From Cinnamomum chago (Eukaryota; Streptophyta; Magnoliopsida; Laurales; Lauraceae): 64,000 nt of DNA. A program made the translations under genes and the position numbers. Shown here piece by piece: positions 22,576 to 35,500 of the stretch. The first letter of the stretch is position 1; every line of letters begins with the position of its first letter. The notes under the pieces were generated by a model. It had not been told where the DNA came from, ran no database searches, and worked only from the letters and a program-made list of their open reading frames with translations. The stretch is taken from contig CP142455.1 in NCBI GenBank assembly GCA_038049695.1, positions 65,792,501 to 65,856,500 of the forward strand. Direction: 5' to 3'.

Positions 22576-24950
22576 GGCCTTGAACCTTCTTGACCAACCT
22601 ATTCTTTATAGTTAAATCTCCTTGTTGATCATGTTGCTTTGCATTTTGTTCTTGCTTAGTTACATTTATTAAAATGCATTGTTTCTTTATGATCATTTGA
22701 TTTTGTTTTCATGCACCATTCCAAGTTACATGTCATGGTTTTCAAAATCTTTTGATTATAATTTCATCATGTTTGATTTGCTTTTTGCACACATAAGTTT
22801 TGCATTGCATTTCTACATGATTAATTGATTGTGATTTTAAAAGCTTTCATAGCTAATTTATTCATGATCAATTGTTGTTGCAAAATCATTTGTGTAGATG
22901 TCATAGTAATATTATTTGATCAAATGATTTGAATCAACTTAAGTTTTCCATGGATTTCTAAGTTATACTTTTATATGGAGAACATTGTTTTGAAAAATCA
23001 ACTTGTATGTGTTTCAATTAAGTTATATCTTTTAAAATACAATGTTGAAAATTGATCTTCAAAATCATTCTCTTTATGCTCATTGTTGGATTTTGTTTAT
23101 CAAAATGATTTGAAGATTGGTTGAATGGAAATGCTCTATGACTTCATTAGTCATATTCATCAAAGCATGTTCCATGTTTTCATTTCCTTTTTCTTTTGGT
23201 TTCATTATCTTAGAAATGGAAATGTATGTTGCTTGCATCTTTGCTTATTTAGTTATTCTTTTTGTGATCTTAGTTACATTTGTAGAATCCATACTTGAAC
23301 CCAAATCCATCCTCTATGCCTTATAGTCATATCTTTTTGGATGGTTATGATGTTGACTCATGTAGATTCTCTTGGTATCATCCTTATACATGTTTCAGCT
23401 TCATAAGTAGTGTTCTTAATCATATGAAACTCTTTGAAACTCATTTCTCATATTTCTATATGTTTGATGGATATCTTAGATGTTGAATTCATATGATTTT
23501 GACACTTTGGAAATTGCATGCTTTTACCAAGTCATATCCTTTTGCATTGCAATTTGCCTTGTTCATCACTATGCTCAATAGTTATATCTTTAAAAGTGAT
23601 GAATATGCATTTATGATGCTTGTTGGAATTTTGTGTTTGTCACATCCTTGCTCTTTAACATGTTGTCAAATTCAATTGGTTTCATTTGGTATAATTTAAG
23701 ATTGATTTGATTTCTTGTGTATGTGATAGACCTTGTGTGCATTGGATTGAGCTTGATAGTTATATATTTGTTCCATGTCACATTCCATTAGCATCATAAT
23801 GTTCATGTTGCCACCTCTTTTGCTCTTATAGGTATATCTCATGACCACCATGTTTATGTGTTAATAATATTGGTTGGTTATTAGTTGAGGTTGGCTTCAT
23901 GCTTGAAATTCATTTCACTCATCTTGCACATGATAGTCATATTTTTTGATTGAATGAAATGATTTCAAATCTAACATAGCATATGATTTTCATAGTTAAA
24001 TTATTTAATGCTATGTTTAGTAAACCCCATTTCATCATGGATAGCTCTAATTTGGATTTTTCCTAATAGTCATACTTTTAAATCCATTTTAGAGTGATTG
24101 ATTTAATAGTCATATCCTTAAATCTCAATTGGTATTCTTTGTTTTTCCAATTGATATCCATGATTGCTTTTCCCATTAGACCTTGCTTTCTTTTGGTAAT
24201 TTGATCATATTGAGCTTTATAGTTAAATGAATCTAATCCTTCTCTTGAAGTTGACCCTCAATTGGTTAAACCATCTTCTTCTTGCACCTAATAGTTAAAT
24301 CTTTGTCAAAAGTTTGACAAAAGGAGATAATGGATTGAGGGGGAGTGTAAACCTTCATAGGAAGTATTAGTTTTGATCAAATTGACCCTTGGATTGCCTT
24401 TGAACCCTTAGAGCCTAACTTCCATACATGATAGCCTGTTATGATTATCATTTTCGATTTCATTTGTTAACAGGTGCTACTAAAGGTATTTTCCTTATTT
24501 CATGTGTGTAGGTACCTTTGCAATTTAATGTCAAAGGGGGAGAGAGAGTTCAAGTACTCGAAGATCTCCTACTCTTCAAAGGGGGAGAAAGCATTCAAGT
24601 TCTCTAAAGGTGAAGAGAATGTCCAAGACTTCCTAAGGAGAGTTGTGTATGATCTTCTAAAGGGGAGAGAATGCATACCTTGCCAAAGGGAGAGAGAGGC
24701 ATGGTCAAAGGGGGAGAGCAAATAGAAGAAAGAAAGCTTGGAGCTAAAGAAGATGCTTGGCCATAGAGAGGAAGATGAAAAGAAAGCTTGAAGATTGATC
24801 AAGCACCAAGCATCAAGAAGATTGAAGAAAAGAGCCCAAGAGCCCAAGCTAAGAGGAGGAGCATCCAAGAAGATTTCAAGACTTGTCCAGCTTAGGGGGA
24901 GCTGAAGACTAAGTGTGTAATTTCTATGATGAGTAAGTTTCCATCAAATT
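22576..24950 (+). other. Non-coding interior of the gag-only element
   Basis: AT-rich, with only short hydrophobic frames and no pol motifs. It holds about 17 degenerate copies of ATAGTYAWATCTTT between 22608 and 24310, then several AAAGGGGGAGA purine tracts (24533-24720) that mimic the polypurine tract at 24953. Confidence 0.75.
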
Positions 24951-24952
24951 GC

Positions 24953-24964
24953 AAAGGGGGAGAT
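24953..24964 (+). other. Polypurine tract
   Basis: AAAGGGGGAGAT abuts the 3' LTR start and would prime plus-strand synthesis. Confidence 0.85.
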
Positions 24965-26714
24965 TGTTAGGAATTTTGTATTTGCAATTTAATGGATGCA
25001 TTTGCACTTTAGCATCATTTGATTTACACACACTTGCATTGTTTTAGAATTTCTTGAAATCTGGTTTTATACATGCATAGCTTTTAAGATTTGGAAAAGT
25101 ATTTGGTTTATGCATGTTTTGGTTCTAAACTTGGATGCATTGGTTTTAGAATCCAAACTCTTTTGAAAACCTAATTCTTTGTGCATTATATTTGGAAAAT
25201 CATTTTGAGAATTTAGGTTTGAGCATTGCATACATTCATCATTTTCAGAATCAGTTTTGTGTGCATTCTCATTTGAAAAGAGTTTTTAGAAATCAAGCTA
25301 GCCTTTGTTTTTAAAGTTTCAAATCATTTTAGGCTCTTTGTGTTTCATGTTTTTAAACACCATTAGAATCTTTAAAACATGTTTTCCAAGCTTGATTTAG
25401 TGGCCAAAAGGTCCCCCAAAGAAATACCTTCAAAATATGCAAAGTTGGAATTTTTGCAAAAAGGGGGTGCCCTGGCAGTGTCGCCGGTCGACCGAGACCT
25501 GCTTCCCGGTCGACCGGGAACACTGTCGGGCGAGTGGGCAGTTTCTGAACTGAAACTTGCCAACGGTCAAAAATATGACCATTATGCCTTCCCGGTCGAC
25601 CGAGACCTGTGTCTAGGTCGACCGAGGACTAGCCGTTGGCAACTTTTTGGCTATAAAGTCTATTCATTTCCAACCTTTTTCAAGGCTTGAACTATGAACT
25701 TTTGAGACCATTTTGGAGCCAAGGAAAGGGGAAGAAGTTGGAAAGGCTAGAGGGCTATTTGGAAATCAAACTCATGAGTTTTTAAAAGGTACATCTTTAT
25801 AGTTATTTTGATTTCCATTCAAATGAAATCCATGCATGTTCAAATCCTTTGTATTTTCATTTATGCATGATTTCAAGCCTTTAAAGAGTTGATTTGCAAA
25901 CTCAACATCCTCCTTGGTAAATTAGATTAGTTTGCAAACTCTCTTATCCTAATCACATGTATTCTTAGACTTTAACATTCATACAACTTGTTTGTTTCAT
26001 TTCTTCAAAGTTGTTTGAATCTTTTATGTGATTAGTTTTATCTTCAATCATCATTTTATAAGCTTTGATTTTAAAATGCATCATGCATTCATTTAGGAGC
26101 TTCATTGTAGAAATTGATTGAAGTTAAGCATTCATACACTTGTGCACACACTTTAACTTGTTTTAGTGTATGTTTGTAATTTGAATTAAACTTTCATATT
26201 AGCCTATGTAGAGGCAATTCAATTGAGCTTAAATTGAATCTCTTGGAGTGTTCTTTTGTGAAGACACCTTCTTTGAGAAATCTCTCATTTGTAAAGGTTA
26301 TTGCTTAGCCTAAGAAAAGCATCTTGTAAGGTTATTGCTTAGCCTAAGAAAAGCATCTTGTAAAGGTTATTGCTTAGCCTATAAAAGCACATTGAGAGGT
26401 TGTTGTTTAGCCTAGAAAAACAACATTGTAAGGGTTATTGCTTAGCCTAGTAAAAAACAGACATAGTGGAAATCCGGTGGGGTGTTGGATTCACAAGCCG
26501 GTAGTGGATGTAGGCACGTTGGCCGAACCACTATAAATATTGTCTTGTGGTGATTGCTATGTGGTGATTGTTTTTGTTTAGCTTCCGCATTTTAGATGAT
26601 TAATCATCACATTTGACTAGTTTATGTTAAGAAGTTAAAATTGGTTTAAATTAGTCATAATTGTAGCTCACCCTATTCACCCCCCCTCTAGGGTTAGGAT
26701 CCCAAGAACTTTCA
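24965..26714 (+). repeat. 3' LTR of the gag-only element
   Basis: Same length as the 5' LTR (1750 bp) with about six visible substitutions. The GGTCGACC quartet is at 25486, 25508, 25594 and 25616. Confidence 0.95.
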
Positions 26715-27741
26715 ACTCTATCCGCCGTGCAGATGACAGAGGAGTCACATCACTGCACATCTGTTTGATCCATGACATTCTAACCACCCCACTACAAGCC
26801 AAGGACAACTCTGCGCTAGCAACCCTTCTATCCACCCCCAATCCACGCTCTAACAATGATATCTGATCAGTAAAAGACAGTTGAGTCGATGCGTGGACGG
26901 GTGTACCAACAACTCGAATGCCAATAATAACACCGACATCATCCAATGTGATGGTCATCTCACCAAATGGTAGGCGAAAAGTGTTAGTCTCGAGCTACCA
27001 TCTCTCTACATATGCCGACACCAAAGCCCGGTCGATATGGCGGTAAGATAAGTGCATCGTCAGTGGTGCCAAGCCGAACTCCTCTATAATCGCTTGAAGT
27101 CCAGGAACATGATAATCTTCACCCAGTTGCGGTAGATACCATGATCTCAACTTAGGCCAATGACATATTCACTTAAGAGCATCGCGATCCTGCACAATGT
27201 AAGAAAATATATTAAAATTAGATTCTAACAATTCCAATATGAAAAATGAACCATTAACACATTGTCAGAATAAATGTCATACCTCCCCTCCCCATATCGA
27301 CATAGCTATGTGTGTCCTAAAGCTGATAAGGACAGAGAGATCCTCTGGACCACTTGGAATAGGATTTGCGTGACGATCCTCGTCCACCCACTCCTCTTGA
27401 ATGAGCTGATGTGCATCCTTATCAGTAATATCATCATTTGTAGCCTCCTGAGCGGCTACATCCTCCTCTAACTCCTCTATCGGATCCGAACTAGGATCCT
27501 GTCGCACCTTGCGTCTCCGCTCTGACGCCGTAGGCCTATGACGATCTATCGTGGATAAGCTCGCCACACCACTCCGACCCCACAAGGTCGATGGACTACT
27601 AATAACGTCATCGCGCCCTGAGGTCGAAGAACTACCACGACGAACTCGTCTTGGCGACATGTTGAAATATACATCATTCGGATTAGCAATAAATAAGTAA
27701 ACATACTGCACGGATTTCATTAGCAATGCATATTTGAAACT

Positions 27742-27962
27742 GCATGGTTTTAACCCGTGCATTCCACATGCACGGATGTGAAACTCCATGCGAATGCAAT
27801 CTGCACGGATTTGAAGCTCTGTGCATATGCACAATGCATGGGTTTTAATCTCCGTGCATATGCAATTAGCACAGATTTGAATCACCGTGCAAATGCACAA
27901 CGCACGGATTTTACTCTCCGTGCAAATTCAATGTGAATGTGCACGGATCTGCGTTTCCGTGC
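27742..27962. repeat. 33-bp palindrome array in MULE2 PMD leader intron
   Basis: Units start at 27770, 27803, 27836, 27869 and 27902, exactly 33 bp apart. A unit at 27941 is shifted by a 6-bp duplication (ATGTGA). Arms are GCACGG/CCGTGC variants. The leader donor is at 28173. Confidence 0.94.
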
Positions 27963-28498
27963 AGAACGTGAATCATGTTTTCCATTTTTCATGTCAACCG
28001 TCACTGATTTCCCTTCTCCCCTCTCCCATCCCTTCCATTCATTCCCAATTGCAACCTACACACTCCATTCCATTTGCATGCACTCAACCATTTGCATTAC
28101 ATGTTTATTTAGTTAGAAAAAAGATTAACAATGAAGAAAACCAAAATGGAAGAAGTTGAAGATGAAGAGGTACCTGGGGAGATGAAGATGATGATTCTTT
28201 GCTCATGAAAAAGAGAAGATGATCTGCCTTCAAAGGTTGCTCGGAAATGACGTCGTTTTCAATATTGACGGAAATGGGGAAGAACAGAAGAAAAAGAAGG
28301 AGAAGGAAGAAGAAGAACGGAAGAAAAAAAAAAAAGGAAGAAGAAGGGCAAGTTTGTAAACTTCGGTGGGTGGGCTCAGTAGAAAAGGAGAGTTTATATT
28401 TTTGCAGTGGGTGAGCTCAGCATGTGGGTATACTCAGCAAAATGGGTGGGTGCAAATAGAATTTCCCTTCCAGAAATCCAACACACCCATTTGGTAGT

Positions 28499-29318
28499 TG
28501 TACGTGCCTAAATATTTATGGACTTGTTTAGACTAATGCATAACTTCTTAGGAAAGATCAAATGCATAGGACCTGAAAGGGAATGAAAAACAAAGGTCAG
28601 AGACCCTAACTGTAGTCAGCCAAAGGCACTCCGATGCCTAAGTTAGTTCAACAACTAAGCAAAGGATGAGTGAGTGAAGAAGGAGAGAGAGCTTAGGATG
28701 TGTAAACAAGTGTAGAGCATAAGAGTGAGCGTGTATAAGCATACCTCTTTTGGATTAGCCCTCTGATATATATAGAGGCTGAGAGTTGACTTTTGGAGGT
28801 GGAGTCCCATCGGACCTTACCTTAGAGGTAGGTGGCACCAAAGTACCATCCGGACCTTGCCCCATCCCATTGGGAAGCGTGGCCCCCCATCCCGTTTTGT
28901 CAGGAAGTGTGGCGCCCGTCCCGTTCTGTCAGAGATTACGACTCCTGTCTCGTCCTGTCAGGGATTACGGATATGACTACCGGACGAGGATAACTCCTTA
29001 TCTCTGTCCAGTACTTATCCTTATCTCTCAATACGTTCTGTAACGCGGTCGAGAGTTGTAGCTGGTCTCGGTTGACCGAACCGAACTAGGGATGGTGCTG
29101 AGTTTAGGTATGAAAGAGCATTCTAGCACTGTTACCGAGATGCATAAAACCGAGTCCAAGATGTGCCCAGCTGGTACCCTTACCGAAGTTAGAACGATCT
29201 CGGTACTATAGAAATGTGCCCACCGGCACCATTGCGTTAAGCCGAGATTAAGGCATGCCTAGCTGGTACACATACCGAAGCTAGCATGATCTCGGTATTA
29301 TGAAAATATCCCCACACA
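28499..29318 (-). repeat. Tat LTR, intact copy (3' LTR in element orientation)
   Basis: 820 bp. On the minus strand a TATA-like CTATATATATC lies at about 28766-28777. The upstream half holds repeated ACCGAG/CTCGGT motifs. Confidence 0.93.
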
Positions 29319-29592
29319 ATTTCCTGTTAGGAATTTTGTGTATTGCAATTTGATGGATGCATTATCATTTTAGCATCATTTGAATTTACACACATGCATT
29401 GATTTAGAAAAACTTGAAATCTTGATTTACACATGCATTGTTTTTAAGACTTGTAAAAATGTTGATTTATGCATGTTTTGATTTTAAACTTGGATGCATT
29501 TATATTTGAAAAGTAGATTTAGAAATCAAGCAAGCCTATGAGTTTTAAATCTTTCAAATCATTTTAGGCTTTTTATGTTTCATGATTTTAGT

Positions 29593-32361
29593 TGTTAGAC
29601 CCCGACCCAGACCAATCCGATTAGTGTGTGATTAGTATGTGTTTAGTCCTAAGTGGGTTTAGTTATTGTTGGGTTAGAAGTGATTAGTTTTAGTCTTGGA
29701 AATAGTTTTGGGAATTTTGAGAACGTTTAATATTAGTTAGACACACTCAGGATGGCCTGAGTGCACGTGTAAGCTTGGGAAGATCGTATCGATTTCTGTG
29801 TGATTGTGATTTTGATTTCATTCGAATGATTTTCATATGTGTTACAACTTTCGTCTTAAGCCCATTCATGTTTGAAGCCCAAAAACCCAAGTTTTCGCCC
29901 AAAGAGGGTAAAATGGTCTTTTATGCACAAATCTGGACACAAATTTCGAGATCTCAAAACCATGTCAAAAATATACTTTTTGGAAACTAGAAATTTCGAT
30001 GATTGTTTTATCCTTCTTCGTCGAAGTCATCCGAGGCCCACAAGATCGTGTTTTGGTCACTTCAAGGTGCAGCTAGTTGGGGGCCCATTAGCATCACTTA
30101 AACCCCATCTCCCTCTCCTTTCATTCATTTCCCCCAATCTCTGCAATTTTCTGAACCTAGGGCAAGGAAAACCTTTTTCTCTTCCTCTTCATTTCCTCTT
30201 GCATGCTTTAGCTAGAGAGCTCCAAAAAGGATTCCAAAATCATCGTCTTCTTCCTCTCCTTGCAAGCTTTCTATTGGTATAAACTTCTTGGAACTTCTTG
30301 TTGGACAAGCTCTTCATTTCCTTCCCTCTCTCTTGTTTGACCTTCTCTAGGTAAGAGCTTCAAACCATCATCTTCATGAAGTCTTTTTAGTTCTTAAAGA
30401 TCATGTTTTCCATGTTTACAAACCCTTTGGTAAAATGGGTTTCCTGGTTTTTCTCTTGGGTTTTCTTGTAGTGTTGGGATAGCTTGAGTGAAGTTCTTGA
30501 AAGGACTGTTAGCATTGGTCAAGGCAAGTAATCTCTATAGGCTCAATGTTGCATGTGTACTTTAGATTACTTTATTTTTTCTAGAAATTTTGTACATGTT
30601 TTTTATGTTAAATGGATGGATCTTTTGTTGATTTTAATGGTGGTTGAATGGTGATGTTTATGAGCATGTTTGGAGGCTCATCTTTGTGTATCAATGTTGT
30701 TTGAAGGCTGGGAGTAGGCATTGGTTGGGTTGGAAGAGGACAGGAACAGCCAGATGTTGGCCTCAGAAGTCCGCACTGCGCGCTCAAGCGCGTGTGCTTG
30801 CTGTTTGGGCGTGCTGGACTGTCCGCTCGAGCACGTGTTGGCCGCTCGAGCGGATGGGCCCTTTGGGCCCAACAGTGCAAACTTCAAATGGCCATAACTT
30901 TTTAACCGTACGTCCGTTTTTGGAGTTCCACATACCGTTGGAAAGCTCTTGAAGTGTAGAATCCAATGGTATACTTATCTTAGTGATCAAAGATTGAAAA
31001 AGTGAGGTGGATATTTGAATCAAGGAAAACCAGTATTTGATTAGGACTTTTTAGCCTGATATTGTGCACTCGAAGCCTGAGATGTCTTTGAACTTCCGGG
31101 GCACCAATTCTCTTTTAAATTCCAACACTTGGGCTTCGTTTACACAAAGATCAACCAAAGGTCCTTACATGTGCTTGTTAGACTTTATATTCGTATTTTG
31201 GTTTTTGATACAATGAATATCATTGTGTACTCGTTTTGAAGTTTAAGTACAAGCTTGTTTTGAAGATTTGTTTCAAGAAAAAGGGGATCACTTCCTAAGC
31301 GTGTTGTGCATATTAATTATGCCTTTTGCTAGTCGTGTTTGTTGTGTTTTAATAAGTGATTTTCCCCCTTTTTATCTCGACATGTTTAGACCGTGTTTCG
31401 CGTGTTTTGTGCATTCATGAATTTTAGTAAACACCACTGAGCTTAGACTGCCCTTTCAGTTTGATCCACTGTCTGGGGGTCTTTAAACATGTGGACTGTC
31501 TGCAGACTGGTCGTGTATTTATTACACATCGTGCGTGTCCGGTTCCGCGGCCGGAAATCCCCGTATATGTGGGAATCGTGTCGTGCTTATAGTATGTATA
31601 TCGTGCTTGTCATGCGTGCTTGCTCTTTTCATTATATAAATGATAGAGAAAGGATGGGCTCTTTGTGGATTGTAACTATTCATGATATATATTATGTACT
31701 CATGCTAGATTATTTTAGTATCTCAGCTTTGTTCGCATTCTTGAAAATATACCCTCAGTTTTTATAGTATTTCATATCAAGGATTTGCTTATATGTTTTC
31801 TCTAAACGTTATTGTTCATGTTCATGCCTAAATTGATTACCTGCCAAACCGTTGTGTTTGACCCTTGTTTGTTGGTGCCCAGGTGCAGGAGACGTTACCT
31901 TTGAGGAGGAGCGTCAAGAGGAGGCTTGTGAGTCAACCCCTGTGAGAGAGTGGCAGCCCAACGATGTCATCTAGACGTCGGGCGGATTCTTGAGTTTCGT
32001 AACATTTTGTCTTGGGGTTTCTTTTGATTGTTTTGAGAAGTGTATTGGCCTCTGTTGGCCTCTTATGGGTTGTAACAAAACTTAATTTACTTTCGTGTTA
32101 GTCTTATAACTTGAACTATGTTGGAAATGCCATGTTAGCTTCTGTCTTTGATACTATGTCTTGTTATTAATTGTTATAGCACTTAAATATTCTATTGGTG
32201 CTCCTCTTATCGTGTTTTGCTACACGCTTCCGCATACTTGATCGTGTGAGTCAGATTCCGCGTGTCTATGGGAATCCTCACCGCGGGAACCTGTGGGAAA
32301 GCAATTTCGAATACAATCAACACACGTCGCGGGCCCGGGGTTCCATTCCGGGGTCGCGACA
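29593..32361 (+). repeat. 5' LTR of the Tekay element
   Basis: 2769 bp. TATATAAAT at 31633 is the likely TATA box. Small frames inside occur identically in both LTRs and are not taken as genes. Confidence 0.95.
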
Positions 32362-32365
32362 GGAC

Positions 32366-32377
32366 TGGTATCAGAGC
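32366..32377 (+). other. Primer-binding site of the Tekay element
   Basis: TGGTATCAGAGC lies four bases after the LTR and is complementary to initiator methionine tRNA. Confidence 0.9.
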
Positions 32378-32521
32378 GAGACATGTTTCAGTCACTTAAA
32401 AGAAACTAGAAAGGTCTTAGGATCGTGGCGAGGATTCGTGAGTTCGATAGATTCGTTTGTATAGGATCTTAGGAACCCTTGTACTATGTTATTGTGTTCT
32501 AACTCTTTGTTTTACAGCAAT

Positions 32522-35500
32522 ATGCCTCCAAGAAAAGCTCCAAATCATCACGCTCTGGCAGTCATCAAAATGAGTCAGATGCATCTGAGACACCGACAGC
32601 TACACAGTTTCAGGAATTGATGCAAGCTATGATAGCACAACAAAGGCAGGCAAATAAGAACCAAGCAAGATTTCAAGAACAATTAGCTAAGAAGGATGAT
32701 GAAATGGCACAAGTTCATAGGCAACTTTTGGAAGTACTTCAGAATAGGAATGTAGCACCACTCGTGGGTCCGCAGATTGTTATTCAAAATAGGGAACAAG
32801 ACCCTAATGCTTTATTTGAGAAATTCATAAAGAGAGCACCGAAGGAATTTTCGGGCAATGAGGACCCGTTGGTGGCAGATGACTGGCTAGTCAATACAGA
32901 GAAGATCTTTGTTGTCTTCATGTGCACGGGAATACAGAAAGTCAACCTTACAGCTTCACTATTCTATGGGCTTGCGGATAGGTGGTGGCAAACAGTCAAG
33001 GACCCATATGCAGGGATGGCTGATGAAGAGGCATGGGCAGCGTTCAAGACACAATTTCAAGATATATACATTCCCTCTCATGTCAAGAGGCAGAAGGCTA
33101 TTGAGTTTCAACAACTCAAGCAGGGTAGCATGACCGTGTTAGGCTATGTCACCAAGTTTGAAAGATTGGCTAGATATGCTACCGAGCTGATTGATACGGA
33201 AAGGAAGAAGATAACAAAGTTTTTGGAAGGATTGAACCCGATCATCATGAGAGATGTCATAGGCGTAGTTCCTCCAGCTACATATGATGAGGCAGTCAAG
33301 CGGGCATATACCTTTGAAGATATTAACAACATGATTGTTCACGACAGGAAGCAGCAATATCAGCAGCATAATCAGAGGCAACAGCAGAGCAAGAAGCCAA
33401 GGCAAGAACAGGGTCAAGTGAGGCAAGGTTGTGGGCATTGTGGCAAAAATCATGAGACACACGAATGTCGTAAGGCCATGGGTGCCTGTTTCAAATGTGG
33501 GGCTATGAACCATGCAATCAAAGATTGCCCACTACTTCAGAACCAAGGGAACAGAAACCAGCAGCAGAGACAAGTAGCTCCTCAGAACCAAGCACCAGTG
33601 CAGAATCAAGTTAGACCACCTCAGCAGCAGCAGCAGGCTAGGCCACCAGCACAGAATCAGAATGCTCGTGCTCCATAGCAGAACAGACATGGCCAAGGAA
33701 GGCAGAACCAAGTACCAAACAGACTACAGATGCATGGACGGTTATACTATCTCAACCGTGCAGATGCTGAAGCTGCAGGAGACGTGGTAGAAGGTAAACT
33801 CCTTGTCTGTGGGGTAGAAGCCCAGATTTTGTTTGACCTTGGATCCACACATTCATTTTCATCCTCTAGTTTTGCTAAGTTGATTGAGGCACCATGTAGT
33901 GATTTGGATTACATTTTAGTAGTGACCACTCCAGTAGGGAAACAAGTTGTGTGTAGGAATCATTACCCTAGTTGTACAGTGTTGTTAGGAGATGTTAATT
34001 TACCGGCCAACCTCATGGTTTTAGACATGCATGATTTTGATGTCATATTAGGCATGGATTGGTTAGAAGCATATCATGCCACTATGGATTGTTTTAGCAA
34101 GACCATCACATTCAGATTCCAAGGACCACAGGCAGAATTGATATTTCAAGGGAACAAGAGAAAATCTCAGGCAGGGTTTATTTCAATGTTGAAGGCAAGC
34201 AGATTAGTTCAGAGTGGGTGTCAGGCATTTATTGCGTTTATCACGGAGGATAAACAGTCCCAAGGGGTGGAGGATATCCCCATTGTGTGTGAATTTCCGG
34301 ATGTTTTTCCAGAAGAAATCCCGGGTTTACCACCAATTAGAGAAGTTGAGTTTACAATTGAGCTCCTTCCAGGGACAGCTCCGATCTCGACTGCACCATA
34401 CAGGATGGCTCCAGCAGAAATGGGTGAGCTAAAGCTCCAATTGCAAGATTTGTTGAGCAAAGGCTTCATTAGGCCAAGTGTTTCACCGTGGGGAGCACCG
34501 GTGTTGTTTGTGAAAAAGAAGGATGGGAGTTTGAGAATGTGCATTGACTACAGGAAGTTGAACCATGTGACCGTGAAGAACAAGTATCCATTGCCAAGGA
34601 TAGACGAATTGTTTGACCAATTGCAAGGAGCGGCCTATTTTTCCAAGATAGACTTGAGGTCAGGGTACCATCAGTTGAGAGTTAGAGACTTAGATGTTCA
34701 GAAGAAAGCCTTTAGAACAAGATATGGGCACTATGAGTTCTTAGTGATGCCCTTTGGTTTGACAAATGCACCCGCAGTCTTTATGGCTCTGATGAACAAG
34801 GTCTTTGCACCCTATTTGGATCACTCCACAGTAGTATTTATCGATGATGTCCTCGTGTATTCTAAGAGTAAAAAGGAGCATGAAGAACATTTGAGGACAG
34901 CGTTGCAGCTCTTGAGGGACAACCAGCTATATGCAAAACTCAGTAAGTGTGAATTCTGGTTAGAGCAAGTTGCTTTTCTAGGCCATATCATCTCCAGAGA
35001 AGGTTTAGCAGTTGATCCAGCCAAGATAGAAGCAGTTGTTAGTTGGGCAAGGCCAAGCAGTGTGACAGAAATTAGAAGCTTTTTGGGGTTAGCAGGCTAT
35101 TACCGAAGATTTGTCCAAGGTTTTTCGTCCATTGCAGCCCCGTTGACAAAATTGACTCGGAAGAATGCCCCATTTGTGTGGACCGATCAGTGTGAAACAA
35201 GTTTTCAGGAGTTGAAAGGAAGGTTAACCACAGCCCCAATCCTTACATTACCCTCGAGCAACGGTGGATTTATTGTTTATACAGATGCTTCGAATGTGGG
35301 ACTGGGTTGTGTACTGATGCAAGATGGCAAGGTGATAGCTTATGGCTCGAGACAGCTGAAGGACCATGAGAAGAATTATGCAACTCACGACTTGGAGTTG
35401 GCAGCAGTTGTTTTCGCATTGAAGATGTGGAGACACTATCTCTATGGAGAGAAATTTGAGGTCCACTCAGATCATCGAAGTTTGCAATATTTGTTCTCGC

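Larger units (their letters stand above)
19135..26714 (+). mobile_element. Non-autonomous Copia-type element with gag only
   Basis: Two 1750-bp LTRs (19135-20884 and 24965-26714) begin TGTTAGGAATTTTG and end CTTTCA. They are flanked by the perfect 5-bp duplication ACTCT (19130-19134, 26715-26719). A primer-binding site TGGTATCAGAGCC follows the 5' LTR and a polypurine tract AAAGGGGGAGA precedes the 3' LTR. The 4.1-kb interior encodes a gag-like protein but no protease, integrase, reverse transcriptase or RNase H. The LTRs differ at only about six positions by eye, so insertion is recent and the machinery must have come from a related autonomous element. LTR style, PBS and polypurine tract suggest a SIRE/Maximus-like relative, which is an inference. 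Confidence 0.93.
17948..27660 (-). pseudogene. MULE2 PMD (MAIN-like) gene, split by a retroelement
   Basis: Exon 1 (27660-27293) starts MSPRRVRRGSSSTSG and ends SFRTHIAMSIW. Exon 2 is in two parts, 27189-26715 and 19129-18913, separated by the 7.6-kb insertion. It holds FRLPFGEMTITLDD, DQISLLERGLGVDRR and the YAWGAAAL-equivalent region. Further exons are 18841-18677 (AWVYEHFPFA), 18595-18176 (VAWDPYASVRAHHPF to SYQFLDQFWITWGDH) and 18091-17948, ending LQGP. Splice sites agree with MULE1 and MULE3. The leader-intron acceptor is damaged (TTTCAA instead of TTTCAG). A Trp codon near 26997 has become a stop. The insertion alone would abolish function. Confidence 0.85.
14328..28467. mobile_element. 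MULE2, Mutator-like transposon with a nested Copia-type element
   Basis: Terminal repeats are GGGAAATTCTATTTGCACCC on the left and its exact complement on the right, extending for about 35 bases with few mismatches. The 9-bp flanks TTCTAGGAA (14319-14327) and TTCCAGAAA (28468-28476) match at seven positions; both differences are transitions, so they look like an ageing target-site duplication. Contents and order match MULE1: transposase-OTU gene, convergent PMD gene, and 33-bp arrays in both leader introns. The 7.6-kb element at 19135-26714 interrupts PMD exon 2. Without it MULE2 would be about 6.55 kb. Confidence 0.93.

Noticed and set aside
23117..23699. Three hydrophobic frames in the gag-only element, possibly envelope-like
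   Set aside because: They are short, in different frames, AT-rich by composition, and coincide with the repeated ATAGTYAWATCTTT motif; no signal peptide plus transmembrane arrangement is consistent.
29775..31767. Several frames of 70-136 residues in the Tekay LTR
   Set aside because: They recur in both LTRs in regions of no known coding function and differ by indels between copies.
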